From Albugo candida (lineage: Eukaryota; Oomycota; Peronosporomycetes; Albuginales; Albuginaceae): a stretch of 64,000 nt of DNA. Below, in pieces: positions 23,801 through 33,989 of this stretch (within the stretch, counting starts at the first letter, position 1; each line of letters starts with the position of its first letter). Both the position numbers and the translations under genes were made by a program. The stretch covers positions 124,001 to 188,000 of the forward strand of contig CAJNAR010000016.1 in the NCBI GenBank assembly GCA_905220665.1. The letters run 5' to 3'. The notes below the pieces were generated by a model. The model had not been told where the DNA came from. It worked only from the letters and a program-made list of their open reading frames with translations, and searched no databases.

Positions 23801-24770
23801 TCTTGCAAGAAGCTGTCTTTGAAGGCGATTAATGTCCCAATGTGGCAATTCCAATAAGAGTGTCTATCAGATTTTGTGGTGCAGGTGGGTAATTGCATCA
23901 ATATCGCTGGTATGGTGGCAATGGTGCTTTGGTTGACTCGGTATGCACAGATAGATTCCCTTCCAACGCGACGTCTCATTTCAAGATCCTAGAGTACTGA
24001 ATCAAAAGATATATCAAGTCAATGGTTTCTCAGTGGCGTTATACTTTCTACCGTACTTGATGATCGGAGTGCTGGGAGCTGTACTTCGGTAAATTTGTGT
24101 TTCTAGAAAGTTGGTGGTACTGCGAGAATCTACTGGACGACTGAGTTTGTTTTGATAGTTGCATACTCGATTCTGCGAAGCGTGAGCATCGAGACAATCA
24201 TCTTTTCTCTAGCTTTACATATGCTAGCAATGACATATTGTGCAAGGCATGAATCCACTACATCAACGGAATTGCTTCAGTTGGAAAGCATAGGAATGTT
24301 ACGGGATATGGGAATTTGCAGACTCGCCTTAGATAAAAAGCTGTATAATCATTTGAAAATCGCGGTGGCGAATGCGGGTCAACTTGCAGCTATTCCGCTG
24401 GTTAATCTTTGGGTTCATATTATGCATGGATCACGCTCCCAGTGCTGGACGTACGTTCCATGTGATTACCTTCATGTGGCTCAACAATGTCGTTTACTTG
24501 GGTCGTGGCCGCACATCTTGCCACGCGAAAATGCTACCCCACGATGACACATCATTCCACGCCATCACGCAATAGTATCATGGGGTGACTGGAAGCATAG
24601 TTGATTTCTGCAAGGAAGCATATTGGATCTGATTGTTCTCGCTCTATAAGATGCACTGAGCACGCACTCCCTGTTGATCTCGAATAAGTCATCTTTATCA
24701 TGCAGAAACGGAGCATCTGAGTCATAGCGACGATCTGCTCGATCAAATCGAGTAATTGTGCTAGTTATGC

Positions 24771-24816
24771 ACAGACACGCAGTCTATGCGTACACAGACA
24801 CGCAGTCTATGCGTAC
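24771..24816. repeat. Two perfect 23-bp direct repeats
   Basis: The unit ACAGACACGCAGTCTATGCG plus TAC occurs twice back to back. Unit C has a single related sequence near 19220. Confidence 0.85.
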
Positions 24817-25354
24817 ACTATGTATTGAATACGTCAAAGATCGGTGTGTCAGAATAGGGTGAATCATTTGGACTTGTGTATGCCAAAAGTGGATCGTAGC
24901 TGAAGAAGCGAAGAATACCTGAACGCGCTATCTTTTCTAGATCTCCCGAAAGCGCAAGAGGCTACTGAGCTCATTCCATGATTTGACTGGAAACGCGCTC
25001 ACGCACCAAGCAATGACGTTCGGGTCATCTACGGCCAAATGTAATATGCCTGTGTACAACTACGCGCGGACATCGTCCTCTATATCGTTTGCTTGACTCA
25101 AGTGAGAAAAAACTTTAACGCGAGCTGTGAAGATAGTTCGGAAGAATGACATCACGCTTTATAACTGTGTTTTGTCGAGGCTTGAGCATGTGTGGAAGTA
25201 TCTGATTGTCGATTTCTGATCGTTCGTTTTCTTAGTCCTACGAGCTACGATTGATTAGAAAACTTGGGCACAATTGCACTCAAACGAAGCGTGCTATGTA
25301 TATTGACTAATTATCTTCTTGAATAAACTAAATGTCTTTTGTGCTACGCCCTTT

Positions 25355-26416
25355 CTACTTAGGACAAAATGTGATCCATAGTATTTGGTTGCGTGTGTTT
25401 ACAATGGTAGTATAAGCTTTTAAAAGTGAAGACCCCATGACCCATTCACCTGTCCGTGTCGAGTTCTCAATGAGAAAACCACAGCGATTATTTTGGCTGA
25501 TAAAACTTTGATGCGCCAGCAATCTTACAAGTGTCTTCTCGCCGTGCTTGATTTTTAAATCGAGAGGATGGCGTGAGGTGCTATGTTTGGCCATGATAGC
25601 ATCGAGTTGTAAGCAATTTCCTTCATAGTGACCATCTTCAGTGAGCCTGAGACCGAGATCCTTGTTGTTGCCGATCTCTCCGAATATTTCAGGCGGAACT
25701 TGTGTTGCTCCATTACCAAATTGAAAAGTAACTTTTTGATTATGATAATAATGTTGTAGGAACTCGATATCCATGAGCAACCATAAGGATCCTGTTGTTA
25801 GTGCCTGTGAATAGGATCCAAGCTCTTCGATAGGTAATGTTCCAAAGTACAAATCCGGACCATCGTAAAAGTTCCCGATTAACGTGTAAGCCCCAACATT
25901 TTCTGAAAAGTAGACTTCAGGGTTGATACTAGTCTCCGGGTAAACGTATAATTCCTTCCATTCAATTGACTCTTTCAGAGATTCCCATGTTTTTTTCCAA
26001 GCCGTACAATATACATCAAGGTTGATGAGTTGTTTTCTAGTACATTCTCTATCCATGTTGTGTACTGATAGCCATGAACTGACGCGATCCAGCAAAGACG
26101 CTTTATATCTTTCTGGAGTAATTCTCGCCATTCCGTGTTGCCTAACCGAAGCTGTCTGAGTTCTCGTGATGAGTAGTTTGATAGTATACCCTTTTTTGCT
26201 AATAGGTTGTGGGTCCCTGAGGGTTCCATCATTGTTGGTCATCACAGGAGGCGTGATTTCGACTTCCAATCCAAATCGTTTTACAAAAAGTTTGGAGCCA
26301 TGGCTGTTCGCTGACGCCTCGACCATTTTCACATACTGCCCAGCCACCAAAGGGCCAGACGTGTGAAAAACTCCAATCACAGCAAATCCATACGCTTTCA
26401 GATAATGAAATTTCAT
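25355..26416 (-). CDS. Secreted aspartic-protease-like protein, copy D (intact, 353 aa)
   Basis: A single exon from ATG at 26416, the closest relative of copy C in this window. The signal peptide covers about residues 1-27 (ending VAGQ). The CX11C pair (ECTRKQ...VYCTAW) and the late pair (EGNC...NRCGFL, 43 residues apart) are kept. The site equivalent to the second catalytic motif reads FGNGATQVPPEIF, with Gly-Asn in place of Asp-Ser/Thr-Gly-Thr. The terminal motif WVMGSSLLKAYTTIVNTRN is intact. The gene lies in unit D and faces the flippase gene's 3' end, about 800 bp away. Promoter-proximal sequence is shared with the other copies for only about 35 bp upstream of ATG. I infer secretion and lack of protease activity; the partner is unknown. 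Confidence 0.8.
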   Translation of the reverse strand: MKFHYLKAYGFAVIGVFHTSGPLVAGQYVKMVEASANSHGSKLFVKRFGLEVEITPPVMTNNDGTLRDPQPISKKGYTIKLLITRTQTASVRQHGMARITPERYKASLLDRVSSWLSVHNMDRECTRKQLINLDVYCTAWKKTWESLKESIEWKELYVYPETSINPEVYFSENVGAYTLIGNFYDGPDLYFGTLPIEELGSYSQALTTGSLWLLMDIEFLQHYYHNQKVTFQFGNGATQVPPEIFGEIGNNKDLGLRLTEDGHYEGNCLQLDAIMAKHSTSRHPLDLKIKHGEKTLVRLLAHQSFISQNNRCGFLIENSTRTGEWVMGSSLLKAYTTIVNTRNQILWITFCPK

Positions 26417-26460
26417 TTCTTATGCAAAGAGCTTTTTTAATAATTATGAAAGATCGACTT

Positions 26461-27200
26461 GTTATATGCATCACTGACATTTCTTGGAACTATTTTAACG
26501 TGGGATTTTAGCTTTGATTCAAGCTCATATTTCACGCACTCAACCGGCATCCATCTGGTCAGGTGGGTATCGCGCAAATAGATTTAAAAATTTGGCAGCT
26601 TTTCAACTTTATACGCACTCTAAAATAATGGAAGTATGCCTCGTATTCTAAATTTTTCGATGTGGAGTCTGTTCGGTGAAGGGAGCTGTTATAGCTTTAA
26701 TGCTCGTCCAGCTGTCATTTTTGTTGCTAGCGCAGGAATGATCGATTGCTGACCGTATGTAGCTCGAAAGCCAACCTCCAGCATGTCAGGCTGTAGAATA
26801 CTCCCCACCGCATCTTACACAAGTGTTTATAGAATGTCAAGCATAAGCGTATACTAAACATCGAAGATCGCGACTTTTAGATATGTCGTTTATTTGAGGT
26901 TTGAACGATTTCCCGGCACGTATAAAGAATGAGTTGCCATGAAGCAAGTGCTCTGTTCGCAAGATAATATTCTGCACGTATATCTTCAAAAAACGGGCCA
27001 ACGTCACTAATCAGCACCAGAATGCCCAGCTAATGTCGTCTGCAAATTCTTACAGTTCGCTTCAACCAGAAAGTGATACGAGAGAGCTTCTTTCTTGTGT
27101 GGAATGACGAGATAGAGGCTTCCATAAAAGATTTATTATGAACGATCAGTTTCAGACTCGTCGGAATGTACATGTTGACAACAAAGTGCGTATCTAGCAA
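26461..27200. other. Intergenic stretch, nothing recognised
   Basis: About 740 bp between family copy D and the 3' end of the flippase gene. No long frame or repeat stands out. Confidence 0.5.
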
Positions 27201-30200
27201 CTAAGCAGACGCTTGACGAGACAATTGAGACAAAGTGTATCGTCGGGCTAGACGAAGAGGTGTCCGAGGCAAACTATCTTCAAAATCGTCGCTGACTTGT
27301 TCCACTTCCTGGTCTGCTTCCTCAGCATTTCGATTCATGCTGGTGCCTAGAAGATGACGTGCTTCGCCTGATCGTGCACGAGATCTTTCAGTTAAGATAT
27401 CGCGCCCCGGAGAGTTAACCGATATCCTATTCAAAGATCGCGCGCTTCGGAATGAATGCTGTGCTCCCCGGAATACTTTCCCCACCGACGACCTTCTTAG
27501 TAGTGTACCAGAGCTTCGAGGTGAGTCGGATGACTGCTTTCCAGCTCCAAGATTATCACTACTCGACATTTCCTGGAATGCAAGTGATCCCAGACTACCA
27601 TGACGTTCGAAAATGACTTTCTTTTTGGCTTGTGAATCACTAAGACAACATCTATCGGTAGCCAAAAATGACTCCACCATAACACTTTCCGCATCGTAAC
27701 TGAAAGCACTTCCGCGAGGGATTGGATGTGTTGTACCAAGCGGTCGAAGTATAGGTGCAGTATTGACTGGCGATCTCATTGATGCCTTTCTGCAGTGATT
27801 CTTCTCGGCCAACGACATTGAGAGTGTGGTGACCGTTTCCATATCGCGTGGAATCTCAGTCGGAGGTGGAAACACCAAGAGACGATCTGCTAGGTGCGAT
27901 AGATTAAACGCGTGAACTTCCTGGGCCAAATGACGATAGGACGGCTGGAAAGCTCGAGTATATCCTTTCCAAAAAATATCACGAGCGAGCGCCACAAACG
28001 TCAAAATCGGAACGAGGACCCAAAATGAACCACTCAGGAAGGTCTTGTCAAATACACTTTTCCAGTACGCTCCACTAACTGACGATCCACTAGAGATAAA
28101 GTAAGCTAGGATGACCCATAGTAGAACGGATCCAATGTACACAGGAATATGCACCGGCCACCACATTTGCTGATGAAGTGCCAGCTTCAAATTGACCACG
28201 AGAACAATGATGGTGAAAGCTGTACATCCATGAACCCACATATTGGGTGTGGCTCCTGACTCATTATAGTGTCTTGTTCCATACACTGTCCCAAAGCTAA
28301 TGACTGCAGACTCCCACGCACATGAAGACAGCCAGCCCCAAACGATCTTGGTGTTGAATCGTGCGTTTTCTTGGCCGATTCGATACAAAAGGGGATATTC
28401 ATAGGCCAAGTATGCTGGAACGTCCTGCTCGAATATCGAGACCAAAAGGATCGGCAACGCTGTGAAGAACAAATTGTATCCCTGAAGACCCCATTCCAGA
28501 AAAAACTTTTGCCCAGAGTACCCAGTATACAGAAGCATATACCAATACTGCGTCAAATTCAGCACGACATTCTTGTAGAAAATGTACAATATCAACTTCC
28601 CCATTCGAATGTAGTTCCAACGACCATGTACGAGTAAGAGTCGACGCAGATATTTGAATTGTGCGATTGAATAATCGGACGAATTGGCCGCCTGCATGCC
28701 TTCTTGACCCGAAATTCCAACTCCGACATGGGCCGCTTGTATCATGGAAACATCATTGGCTCCATCCCCGATAGCAAGTGTCCTTACTTTGGGATTACGC
28801 TCTCGTACAAGCCTCACCAATTGGGCTTTTTGTGCGGGTGATACTCGACAAGCGATCACTGCAGCCGTCTTCTCAACAAACTCGATTAGAAGCTCGGGGC
28901 AATCTTCCAACGCCAGCTCGAGAGTTTCTCCATCAATGACGAGAGCAAACGCATCGTTCTGACGCAAATTGGTCGGGCGATTCTCAATTCGTGTTAACGG
29001 ACGTGCACATTCAGGGTCGTTGGATACAGGGCTTCCTCTACAAGGTATGATACCACAAGCAGAAGCGTGATCCTTTGATTTGCCAGCCTTTGCTTCCGAC
29101 TCTGAGATCTCATCGATATATCTTTTGAGCGTTCTTTTGACCGATAAGAGATCGGGATGTGTGTCTGCAGAGATAATCACACGTTCCATTTCAGGAGCTA
29201 GTAATCTGCACGCAAAAGCGATATTTATGGCAGTCTCCTCTTTGTCCCCGGTAAGCATCCAAATTTTGATAGATGCTTCGCGTAACTTGGCGATTGTTTC
29301 TGGAACTTGATCCTGTAGACGATCTTCAACAGCTGTAGCTCCAAGAACCTCCAATCCAACTTCGATTTCTTCCATCAGATGATCAATGTCATTCGACTCA
29401 CCATCCCGACGAAGCTCAATTTGCTTCATGTCATTGATTGCACTCCGATATCGGACGATCCATTTTGCATAGACATCGGGATCAATGATCGTACTCGCAA
29501 TCACCAGTGTGCGAAGTCCTTCCATCGCGAATTGTTCCATATGCTCCAATGTGACATCCCGCATCCTAAGAATTTCATAATCTTTGGTTGAGACAAGTCG
29601 TTGATACATGACTGAGTCAGCTCCTTTGCACAGTAATTGGATGGCACCGTCGGGATTACGTAGAATGACAGACATACGCTTCCGTGTGCTATTAAACTCG
29701 AGTACTTCCAAAATATCATATTGAGCTTTGACGGGCTGATTACCGCTCGCCGACTCGGTTCCTGACTCCTCTACACAGCTATCGAATCGTTCAACCAAAG
29801 CTCTGCCGGGAGCTCGAGAGAAGAATCGAAATCCAAAACACGCAGCGGCAGCGACGAGTGCTTGTTCATCAGGTGAAGAAGCAGACAATCTCAATTCTCC
29901 ATCTGCTCCACGCTCCGGCATCACAGTATGACATACGGCCAAATGCTCGAAAAAGTCGAAAATCCTTTGAGCGTTCTGATCTTTTAATCGCATCGCGTCA
30001 AATATCTTGTCATCCTGATAATTTACAAACGGAACCTTCACGATACGATGATCTTGCTTGCTCGAGACCGAGTCAATCGGACCTTGTGTTTTACCAAAAG
30101 CCGGAGAGCCATTGTAAGTGTCATTTTCATCCCGAAGTCGTTGTTCAGCAGCAATACCAGCTTCTGTATCTCCTACTCCATATGCAACTCCATTAATGCT

Positions 30201-31817
30201 GCACTTCCGAAACTCCATGATATTCCGAGTCAGTGTTCCTGTTTTATCACTAAATATATAATCAATCTGTCCCAGCTCTTCATTCAATGACATCGTTTGG
30301 ACTTGGCAGGGCGTATCCGTTTCCTCATGATACATTTCCACGTCGTTATTCATCCAATACGACTGTAAGAACTTTACAGAGGTCATGCTGACATACAGCG
30401 ACACGGGTATGAACGAGTTTAAAAGCAGAAAGTAGTACACCAGCATGACAAAAAACTGGACGACTGGATGGCGTATAGCGAGGGCATCGCCGTCATACAA
30501 ATACCACGCTAGCTCTCCAGGTTCTGAGCTGAGATTCTCACGATTCCAGAAAACGGATATCACCGCACCAGTGAGACACAACACCAGCATAAGAACACAG
30601 ATATACAAAATTTGTCGATTCAACCGCATTTCCATATTGCTCCACTTCATTGGAGTCGACGTTGACGCCATCATGATTTTCGTATCGGGTCCAGTATTGA
30701 TCACAAGACCATACATAAATTCTGTATTACGCAGCGTAGATCCCCGTAAAGCGATAGCGTTGGTTGATAGACATTCCTTCCTATTGCCTGTTTCATTTTG
30801 AAAAGTCCCATGGAATCGATGTATGACATTGTTCGGCCTCTCACAAACGACTAGTCCTCGTAGCTTTGCAATATCTTTAGTCGACGATATTTCCGTGTAT
30901 GTGAGCTCTACTCCTTGCCGGAGCTTCAAGTTGGTTTCTCCATCCAGAGACTTCGTCTCGACATAGCAGATACCAGTCGGACAAGCCGGATCTACTTCTT
31001 TCACACCTAAAATCAAGATATCTGCGGGTATTGGATCTCGATTGTAAACTTTGACAATATCGCCGACATGAAGCAAATGCCATTTGGACATTATAAAACT
31101 TTCTTGCTCCAAATCAAACTTTTCACAGGGCAACTCATTCGATATATGATCCATTTTATGCCGTTTGTAATCCTCCAAGCACGCGAAAAACATATCGATG
31201 AGAACAATGATCGATAGAGCCGGTAGAGAAGCCGGAAAACCTCCCGTGTTGGAAATCACTTTGATCGTTTGCATTACTGAAATAATAAGAAAATATGCAT
31301 TGGCCAACTTTGAAAATTCATAAAACAATAATTTCGGGAGGAAGTTATATATTGTGAATCGAGAGGTCTTGACCAAATTGTCGCAATACTCGAATTGACT
31401 GTTGGCTGAGGGTTGATTCAAATAAACGTGACGATATGCCTCATTCGGTAAGACGGATTCCTTCGTTTCTAAGAGCAAAGCGTTGTTACTCGCAGAATGT
31501 ATGCCTTTCAGATCGGCGACATTCAGAGGACATTCGTGATTCAGTATTGGTATTGTCATATTCGGAGTAGCATCAAAATCGATACTGTCTGCTGTTTCTA
31601 AATTCAACAGAGGCATTGAGGAGTCAGTAGGAAGCTTACGATGAATGACTGGAGCCAACGGTAAGGAAGATTCTTTGACATTCGCAGGACGTGGTTCAAT
31701 CGATTTCTCATTTTGTGGTGAGCTGTCTAAAGCGTATTGCGTGTGTCTTGGTGTGCTTTCAAACGGTACATCTTCTACTGTTTCAGATTGTAAAAAGTCA
31801 GTGCGAGGAGATGACAT
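27201..31817 (-). CDS. P4-type ATPase, phospholipid flippase
   Basis: A single large exon. The open frame extends to 31862 by a TTG, but the first ATG is at 31817, giving 1538 residues. It flips aminophospholipids from the outer or lumenal leaflet to the cytosolic leaflet in plasma or Golgi/endosomal membranes. Order of features, numbered from the TTG: a poorly conserved 135-residue N-tail; FTIYNFLPK and the first two membrane helices (170-230); actuator motif SLDGETNLKL (about 305); phosphorylation site DKTGTLT (about 537), then KGADSVMYQRL; the hinge motifs MLTGDKEETA and GDGANDVSMIQAAHVGVGIS; six C-terminal helices. The absence of the acidic Na/K or Ca transport residues, and the presence of QYWYMLLYTGYSGQ, fit class IV. 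A Ser/Arg-rich tail of about 200 residues ends it and is likely regulatory. No intron or lesion seen. Confidence 0.95.
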   Translation of the reverse strand: MSSPRTDFLQSETVEDVPFESTPRHTQYALDSSPQNEKSIEPRPANVKESSLPLAPVIHRKLPTDSSMPLLNLETADSIDFDATPNMTIPILNHECPLNVADLKGIHSASNNALLLETKESVLPNEAYRHVYLNQPSANSQFEYCDNLVKTSRFTIYNFLPKLLFYEFSKLANAYFLIISVMQTIKVISNTGGFPASLPALSIIVLIDMFFACLEDYKRHKMDHISNELPCEKFDLEQESFIMSKWHLLHVGDIVKVYNRDPIPADILILGVKEVDPACPTGICYVETKSLDGETNLKLRQGVELTYTEISSTKDIAKLRGLVVCERPNNVIHRFHGTFQNETGNRKECLSTNAIALRGSTLRNTEFMYGLVINTGPDTKIMMASTSTPMKWSNMEMRLNRQILYICVLMLVLCLTGAVISVFWNRENLSSEPGELAWYLYDGDALAIRHPVVQFFVMLVYYFLLLNSFIPVSLYVSMTSVKFLQSYWMNNDVEMYHEETDTPCQVQTMSLNEELGQIDYIFSDKTGTLTRNIMEFRKCSINGVAYGVGDTEAGIAAEQRLRDENDTYNGSPAFGKTQGPIDSVSSKQDHRIVKVPFVNYQDDKIFDAMRLKDQNAQRIFDFFEHLAVCHTVMPERGADGELRLSASSPDEQALVAAAACFGFRFFSRAPGRALVERFDSCVEESGTESASGNQPVKAQYDILEVLEFNSTRKRMSVILRNPDGAIQLLCKGADSVMYQRLVSTKDYEILRMRDVTLEHMEQFAMEGLRTLVIASTIIDPDVYAKWIVRYRSAINDMKQIELRRDGESNDIDHLMEEIEVGLEVLGATAVEDRLQDQVPETIAKLREASIKIWMLTGDKEETAINIAFACRLLAPEMERVIISADTHPDLLSVKRTLKRYIDEISESEAKAGKSKDHASACGIIPCRGSPVSNDPECARPLTRIENRPTNLRQNDAFALVIDGETLELALEDCPELLIEFVEKTAAVIACRVSPAQKAQLVRLVRERNPKVRTLAIGDGANDVSMIQAAHVGVGISGQEGMQAANSSDYSIAQFKYLRRLLLVHGRWNYIRMGKLILYIFYKNVVLNLTQYWYMLLYTGYSGQKFFLEWGLQGYNLFFTALPILLVSIFEQDVPAYLAYEYPLLYRIGQENARFNTKIVWGWLSSCAWESAVISFGTVYGTRHYNESGATPNMWVHGCTAFTIIVLVVNLKLALHQQMWWPVHIPVYIGSVLLWVILAYFISSGSSVSGAYWKSVFDKTFLSGSFWVLVPILTFVALARDIFWKGYTRAFQPSYRHLAQEVHAFNLSHLADRLLVFPPPTEIPRDMETVTTLSMSLAEKNHCRKASMRSPVNTAPILRPLGTTHPIPRGSAFSYDAESVMVESFLATDRCCLSDSQAKKKVIFERHGSLGSLAFQEMSSSDNLGAGKQSSDSPRSSGTLLRRSSVGKVFRGAQHSFRSARSLNRISVNSPGRDILTERSRARSGEARHLLGTSMNRNAEEADQEVEQVSDDFEDSLPRTPLRLARRYTLSQLSRQASA

Positions 31818-31862
31818 TGATCTGTGTGAGCGAATAAGCGAATTTCTATACTCTCTCTCCAA

Positions 31863-33989
31863 ATTGGTCGTTTTTTGTTTATATTGATGAACTCAACCGA
31901 TGCGAGTTAATGTATTATCGAGTACGTTGAAAAGAGTAAGACTTCTCGGTGATGAAATGTCAACCGTATTGCAAAGGCGAACGAAAACTCTTCGAGTTCG
32001 ACGTTTTCGCTCCGAAATTTTTTAATGTGTGCAGTTCGTGTAACGCCCGAGACCACGGTATCCTACCCCTCAGCCCGTAACTGACCCAATAGAAGGTAAA
32101 TGACACATAATAAGACACTGTGTGCACGGCTACTGCTGTATAGGGTATAACGGTATTGAAATTTTCTGTGCATAGTACTGCATTTGATGCAAATAGCTCT
32201 ATGACTTGACCTGATCATAGCGAGACAGCAGCTACTAGTGTGCGAAACCCTATTCTGCATGCTGCAGACAAGAATTGACGAGCACGGACGGAGCCAAGTG
32301 TTGAGTGAATTTGTTAACATTCATGGAAACAAGCAAGCTGTAGCGGCTTATCCTGGTGAAGACTCCTCGTAGCTATCGCATTAGAACGTTTACAAAAACT
32401 GTGGTCCCTGCTGTTTTTAGGCTGACTGATGATACTGGGAACGTTCCCTTTGAAGGTGCTGCTTTGCAAGGATTATGAGGACGACAAACCGCGCTTTAGG
32501 ACTGAGATATTAGCGTATGTACGTGATTAGGAAAACTCACATTAGATTGACATTCAAGTTGAGCGCTAAGGATTGTCTGGAAGAAAAAACTATGCGCAAC
32601 CCGTCCTCATGAAATAAAAGAATTTGTCTTTGGAAGGTGACACCAGCAAGGAGGTATTCTAATACAGATACAAACACAATAACATGATGGAAGTAGGAAC
32701 TGATTCTAACTTGCAATAAATCTGTGGCAAAATATACATTCGACTTTATATATTGTGCGAATAAAATAGAGTGACATGGACGGACGTATATGGAAATTGC
32801 CCGATTGGTGATAACAATGGGCGATGTATACGAATGATTATCAAGAATGTCTCTGATTCTGAAGAAAACGATGTATCTCCTTGATGTTTAGGCGGGGTAA
32901 ACTACACCAATCCTACATAAACAGCTGAAGTCAGTTTTGCTCAAAATTGCTCGTGTAGTACTTCCACTTGAATCGTAGAGATGCATGCGCATTTGATAGA
33001 TTGAAATCTTCAACAACAGTGTTGCACATATAATCGAATACTAATTTCAAACACTATTCTTATCTCAGATTTACCACTTATTTCCTGTAAGCTCAAAGAC
33101 AGCCTTCACTTAAACCTTTTGATGGCTTTTGCAAGCAGCTCTACACAATGTTAGGCAATCAGTCAGTTTCTACTCTGTGCATAGTCGCAATTTTGAAAAG
33201 GGATTCCTGAACGTGTATTGGTGATCAGGCGGTTACGAGTGTCATTTAGTCGCCGACAGTGGCTGTGTTTATGAATCAACGAAGTACCATTCATTTTTGA
33301 TATCTCACTTCAACGTAGTCGTAAGGAAATAATACAGTACGTACCGATAATGTGACGAGATGGGGAGATGGGCAGCCTGTCACGGTACTTTGATGACATG
33401 AGATCATGCAATCTCATCTACGAATGTTCGAGATTCAAAATTCGATTGTTGCAGATTCTACCAACGCACAAGAGTATGTACCGTTTTCGAACTCACCTCG
33501 TGTCGTGACTGTGTTTCGGAATGAGGTAAGATCTACAGCAGGGAAGGAGGAGAATTTAAAAAGCTGGGGAGTTTGACCAGTTTCGCATACGAATAAAATA
33601 AATTCCTTTCAACCAGTGAATGCGTATTTGCAAGATGGCTGTCAACTAGACATTCTTGATTACGTGTAGTCGCCAATTTTTGCTAGGCAATTCTTAGATT
33701 CACCCTTAGTGCCAGAATTCTGTGGTCAGAAAGGTTTCTATTCTGATCGATATTTCTTATTCATATATCTCAGCTCGCTCCTTTTTCTGTAATAGATGTC
33801 TTATGTAAAGTTCAAGAAGACCCTTGTGGCACTCTATGAATTATAAAAGGGTCCTAATTCGTAAATGTCACTGGAATTTGCAATAAGCGAAGTCCAAACT
33901 CTCGCATATTTTGACTAATCTATTAACCTCAAAAATAACGAATAATTTGAAAATCGTTACACTGTCTACACCTATCATCTGCTTCCTTT
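31863..33989. other. Long stretch without recognisable gene
   Basis: About 2.1 kb between the flippase 5' end and retrotransposon remains. It must contain the flippase promoter near 31863-32050. Elsewhere frames are short and match nothing I know. Confidence 0.5.

Larger units (their letters stand above)
22986..26460. repeat. Segmental duplication unit D (partial)
   Basis: Collinear with the first 3.4 kb of unit C and carries family copy D. Similarity stops shortly upstream of the gene start at about 26460, so the long 5' flank of the other units is missing here. The copy is therefore truncated on the right. Confidence 0.7.

Noticed and set aside
31818..31862. Upstream TTG start for the flippase
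   Set aside because: Eukaryotic start at TTG is unlikely and an ATG follows 15 codons later.
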